A DNA stretch of 35,195 bases from Pseudomonadota bacterium (GTDB taxonomy: Bacteria; Pseudomonadota; Gammaproteobacteria; Burkholderiales; Rhodocyclaceae), in the NCBI GenBank assembly GCA_021849505.1, contig JAJZSW010000022.1, positions 1 to 35,195 on the forward strand, written 5' to 3'. The notes under the pieces are model-generated. The model saw only the letters and a list, made by a program, of their open reading frames with translations. It was not told the origin of the DNA and did no database searches. Numbering within the stretch: the first letter of the stretch is position 1; each line of letters begins with the position of its first letter. This document shows, piece by piece, positions 32,530-35,195 of the stretch. A program made the translations under genes and the position numbers.

Positions 32530-34455
32530 CTACCCCGCGCCTTCCTCCGCCCCGGTTTCGTCGATCGCCGCATCAGCGCCGTCAGTTCCCAGCAATTCGA
32601 TGAAGCCGGCCTGCCCTTCGGCCGCCATCAGGTCGATCGCGGAAACCGCCAGCCGGACGCGCGCCCCGCGCGCCAGCGTGGGCATGCCGGTAGCCTTCAG
32701 CACCAGCGGTATCTCCTCGCAGCGCACGATGTTCTCCTTGAGCACCTGCGCCGTGACTTCGGTCACGCCTTCCTGGGCCAGCCAGCGCAGGCACCAGTAG
32801 CGCTCCATGCCGCGCTGGAATTCGGCGTAGCTCGCGTAGGTCAGCTCGAAATCGCGCAGCGCCGCCATCAGGTCGGCCGACCTGGGCGGGTAGGGGGGCT
32901 TCTCGCCGCGCAGATGAGCAATGAGTTGCCACTGGTTGGCCAGGTCGGCGAAGCGGCGCAGCGGCGAAGTCGACCAGGCGTAGCAGTCGACCCCCAGACC
33001 CTCGTGCGGCGTGGCGACGGTGGTCATGCGCGCCTTGCCGGCGGTCTGCGCGCGATACATGGCGGGAATCTTCGCGTCGCGCAGCAGGGCGCCCCAGGTG
33101 CTGTTGGCGACGATCATCAGCTCGGCGACCAGCGTGTCGAGCGGGCTGCCGCGCGGGCGCTCCTCGATGATCACGCGCCCCTGGCCGTGGGGCGTGACGG
33201 TATCCCAGTCGATCCGGAAGTTGTAGTCCTTGCGATTCTGGTTGGTCGAAGGTTGCCCGCGGCCCGCCTCGAGCACGGTGGCCAGCTCCCACAGGCGCTT
33301 GAGTTCATCGCGCCAGGGAAAATCGGCCAATCCGCCGGCCAGCGTTTCCGCGTTGAACACCGGTTCGATGTCGTGGTGGCGCAGGTTGGCGACCACCGGT
33401 ACCGCCTCGATCTTCGTTTCATGGCCGAGCACGCGCAAATCGGATGTCACATCAAGGTAGAGCGAGAGCGCCGGCACGGTCTGGCCGGCGGCGAGCGTGT
33501 GGCTGTCGATCACGGCCTCCGGCAGCATGGTGATCTTGCGGCCCGGCATGTAAACGGTTGACAAGCGGCTGCGCGCGATGCGCCCGAGGTCCGACTCCGG
33601 CCCGAAACCCAGGCACGGCGCGGCGATGTGGATGCCGACGCGCATGCCGCCGTCCGCCTGCATCTGCAGCGAGAAGGCATCGTCGATCTCGGTGGTGTGG
33701 GCGTCGTCGATCGAGAAGGCCTGCACGTCGGCGAGGGGCAGATCGTCCGGATCGACCGCGTCGGCGTAGGGAGGAAAATCCGTGCCGCCCTTGCTGTCCG
33801 GAAAATGCTCGAACAGGAAGCGGCCCAGATGGTAGGCGTGCGTGTCGGCCAGCGCGCCGCAGCGCTGCAGCAACTGTTCGGGCGTCTCGCCGCAATCGGC
33901 GCAGGCGGCTTCGAGCGCCTTGGTCTCGGGCCGGTTGCGGTCGGGCTTGTAGAGCAGCTGGGCCAGCAATGGCGGAAATTCCGGCGGCAGGCGGCCGGCC
34001 TTCAGCGCCTCCGCCATGTGCTCGATGGCGAGCGCCTGCTGGCGCTTCTTTTCCAGCCCGGCGAGGGCGGCCTGCAGGATCTCCGGCGGCGCCTTGCGGA
34101 AGCGGCCCTTGCCCTTGCGATGGAAATAGATCGGCGCCGAGTGCAGCCGCAACAGCACGGCACCGGCTTCGACGGGCGTCGGCTTGTGGCCGGCATATTC
34201 GGCCGCCAGTTCCTCGAAGCCGAACTCTGCCTCGCCGCAGACCTCCCAGAGGAATTCGGTGTCGATGCCTGCAGCTTCCGCTTCCGCCTGCGCCAACAGT
34301 TCGCCGGCGCCGGGCGCGGCGAAGCGCAGCAGCACGTTGGCGGCCTTCAGCTTGACGCGCTTGCCGCTGGCGGTGTCGACCTGGAGCGAGCTGTCGTTGT
34401 CGGCGACGATGGTGCCGGTCTTGAAGGCGCCATCCTCTTCGAAGAGGACATTCAT
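32530..34455 (-). CDS. RNB-domain exoribonuclease (RNase II/R family)
   Basis: 641 residues. The RNB catalytic domain begins near residue 245 with SIDDAHTTEIDDAFSLQ, giving the Asp cluster that binds Mg2+, and continues through RIARSRLSTVYMPGRKITMLP, NRKDYNFRIDWDTV, LVAELMIVANSTWGALL and AWSTSPLRRFADLANQWQL. The N-terminus (NVLFEEDGAFKTGTIVADND) is not a standard cold-shock pair and the C-terminal S1 part is short, so it is neither a canonical Rnb nor a canonical Rnr. It should degrade RNA 3'-to-5'. The start at NVLFEEDG is the conserved one. Upstream of this ATG the mRNA is pyrimidine-rich (CCTCCTCCCCCC), with no Shine-Dalgarno sequence. Confidence 0.88.
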   Translation of the reverse strand: MNVLFEEDGAFKTGTIVADNDSSLQVDTASGKRVKLKAANVLLRFAAPGAGELLAQAEAEAAGIDTEFLWEVCGEAEFGFEELAAEYAGHKPTPVEAGAVLLRLHSAPIYFHRKGKGRFRKAPPEILQAALAGLEKKRQQALAIEHMAEALKAGRLPPEFPPLLAQLLYKPDRNRPETKALEAACADCGETPEQLLQRCGALADTHAYHLGRFLFEHFPDSKGGTDFPPYADAVDPDDLPLADVQAFSIDDAHTTEIDDAFSLQMQADGGMRVGIHIAAPCLGFGPESDLGRIARSRLSTVYMPGRKITMLPEAVIDSHTLAAGQTVPALSLYLDVTSDLRVLGHETKIEAVPVVANLRHHDIEPVFNAETLAGGLADFPWRDELKRLWELATVLEAGRGQPSTNQNRKDYNFRIDWDTVTPHGQGRVIIEERPRGSPLDTLVAELMIVANSTWGALLRDAKIPAMYRAQTAGKARMTTVATPHEGLGVDCYAWSTSPLRRFADLANQWQLIAHLRGEKPPYPPRSADLMAALRDFELTYASYAEFQRGMERYWCLRWLAQEGVTEVTAQVLKENIVRCEEIPLVLKATGMPTLARGARVRLAVSAIDLMAAEGQAGFIELLGTDGADAAIDETGAEEGAG

Positions 34456-34486
34456 GGGGGGAGGAGGAAGCGGGAAGGGGCGCGGA

Positions 34487-35074
34487 TTATACGAGCCCCG
34501 CGAACACGATAACTTCATCCAGGTAGTCGCCCCAGCGCGTGAAGCTGTGGTCGCCGCCGGGCAGCACGGTCTGTTTCGCGCCGGCGTAGCGGGCCACGGC
34601 CTGGCGGTAGTCGAGGGTTTCGTCGCCCTCCTCGGCGAGCAGCCAGTAGCGCGCCGGGTCGGCGAGGCGCGGCACTTCGAGGGCGCGCAGCTCGTCGATG
34701 TGCCGGCGCGTGAATTCGAAGGGTTCGCCGCTGTAGAGCCAGGTCTGCGGACCGAGGTAGCGTTCGAGCTCGATCGCTGCGACGACGGCGGGATTGATAA
34801 GTACCGCCCGCAAGCCGTGCCTTTCGGCGAGCCAGGTCGCGTAAAAGCCGCCGAGCGAGGAACCGGCGAGCGTGACTGCCGTCCTGCCAGCGCCGACTTT
34901 CGCGATGATGGCATCGGCCAGCGCAATCGCGGCAGCGGGGGAGGCCGGCAACTGCGGGCAGATCAGCCGGTCGGCGCAGCCGCGTTGCGCCATGCGCGCG
35001 GCGAGGAGCTGGACCTTCCGCGACTGCGGCCCGCTAGTGAAGCCGTGCAGGTAGAGGATCAGTCGGCGGTCCAA
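34487..35074 (-). CDS. YqiA-like alpha/beta-hydrolase (esterase)
   Basis: 195 residues from a TTG start at 35072-35074. [16 protein letters not shown] (oxyanion region), the nucleophile elbow [32 protein letters not shown] (acid) and [18 protein letters not shown] (His) form a full catalytic set typical of YqiA/UPF0227 esterases; the natural substrate is unknown. The TTG lies 16 bases inside the end of uppP, and translation from it begins right at the conserved LILYLHGF strand. The loop before the nucleophile contains a repeat copy (34878-34900) read KVGAGRTA. Confidence 0.88.
   Translation of the reverse strand: MDRRLILYLHGFTSGPQSRKVQLLAARMAQRGCADRLICPQLPASPAAAIALADAIIAKVGAGRTAVTLAGSSLGGFYATWLAERHGLRAVLINPAVVAAIELERYLGPQTWLYSGEPFEFTRRHIDELRALEVPRLADPARYWLLAEEGDETLDYRQAVARYAGAKQTVLPGGDHSFTRWGDYLDEVIVFAGLV
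34878..34900 (-). repeat. Dispersed 23-bp repeat, copy 10 (1 mismatch)
   Basis: Minus-strand match at 22 of 23 positions in the YqiA-like gene, read KVGAGRTA in the loop just before the catalytic GSSLGG. It shares its mismatch with the cobQ copy. Confidence 0.9.
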
Positions 35075-35195
35075 TCGACCAGACCCAGTTGCCAGGTGGC
35101 GATGACGACGATGCCGAAGGCGATGCGGTACCAGGCGAAGATCGTGAAATCGTGGGTGGAGATGTAGCGCAGTAGCCAGCGCACGCAGAGGAAGG
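35059..35195 (-). CDS. uppP: Undecaprenyl-diphosphatase UppP, C-terminus (partial)
   Basis: The last 45 codons of a minus-strand gene that begins outside the window. The visible part ([44 protein letters not shown]) fits the final helices of UppP/BacA, where 'FxxYRIxxG' is conserved before the last membrane helix. UppP recycles the lipid carrier for cell-wall synthesis. Its stop lies inside the start of the YqiA-like gene (16-base overlap). Confidence 0.82.
   Translation of the reverse strand, partial: FLCVRWLLRYISTHDFTIFAWYRIAFGIVVIATWQLGLVDWTAD

Noticed and set aside
30907-33561. An 884-codon open frame on the plus strand
   Set aside because: It lies antisense to the NYN, TonB-like and RNB genes, which have clear families; high G+C creates long empty frames. 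The product has no recognisable motif.

Overview
The window is a gene-dense, high-G+C bacterial chromosome segment. Family content (anaerobic-type cobalamin set, BluB, cytochrome P460, MgtE, MtgA, YqiA-like esterase, UppP) and codon use suggest a betaproteobacterium, most likely Rhodocyclales or a close relative; this is inference, as there is no rRNA gene here.

Positions 1-8231 hold a tightly overlapping operon for the corrin ring: (cbiF/cobM tail)-cbiX-cbiC-cbiD-cbiET-cbiL-cbiG-cobE-cbiH-cbiA. CbiX, CbiD and CbiG mark the early-cobalt (anaerobic) route; CbiG is split in two genes. Next come a cobalamin riboswitch (8245-8407) and a strong intrinsic terminator (8432-8476). They control a three-gene unit: a 51-residue peptide (CbpA-like), a radical SAM/SPASM enzyme (CbpB-like) and bluB. 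This looks like a vitamin-B12-regulated RiPP system of unknown product and is the most notable functional locus.

10762-11927 holds a divergent pair, a cytochrome P460-like heme protein and a MarR regulator with a Cys/His-rich tail. They share back-to-back promoters whose -35 boxes coincide, with two copies of a 15-bp operator. 11976-14699 (minus) is cbiB-cobD-btuF. 14843-22520 is a Type III-like restriction-modification block (mod, an AlbA_2/ATPase-like gene, res) inserted into the B12 region and translationally coupled to cobQ. 22517-26864 completes the nucleotide loop: cobQ, cobU (minus), cobT, cobS, cobC. From 26861 to the end, all on the minus strand, are housekeeping genes: beta-CASP nuclease, MgtE, MtgA, NYN/OST-HTH protein, TonB-like protein, RNB ribonuclease, YqiA-like esterase and the C-terminus of UppP.

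A second unexpected signal cuts across all of this. A 23-24 bp sequence (beginning AAAGTCGGCGCTGGCGGGAC) occurs ten times in the 35 kb with 0-2 mismatches, in both orientations, always inside coding sequence and in unrelated genes. It behaves like an uptake-sequence-type or mobile dispersed repeat. No CRISPR, tRNA, rRNA or insertion sequence was seen. No stretch over 300 bases lacks a gene.
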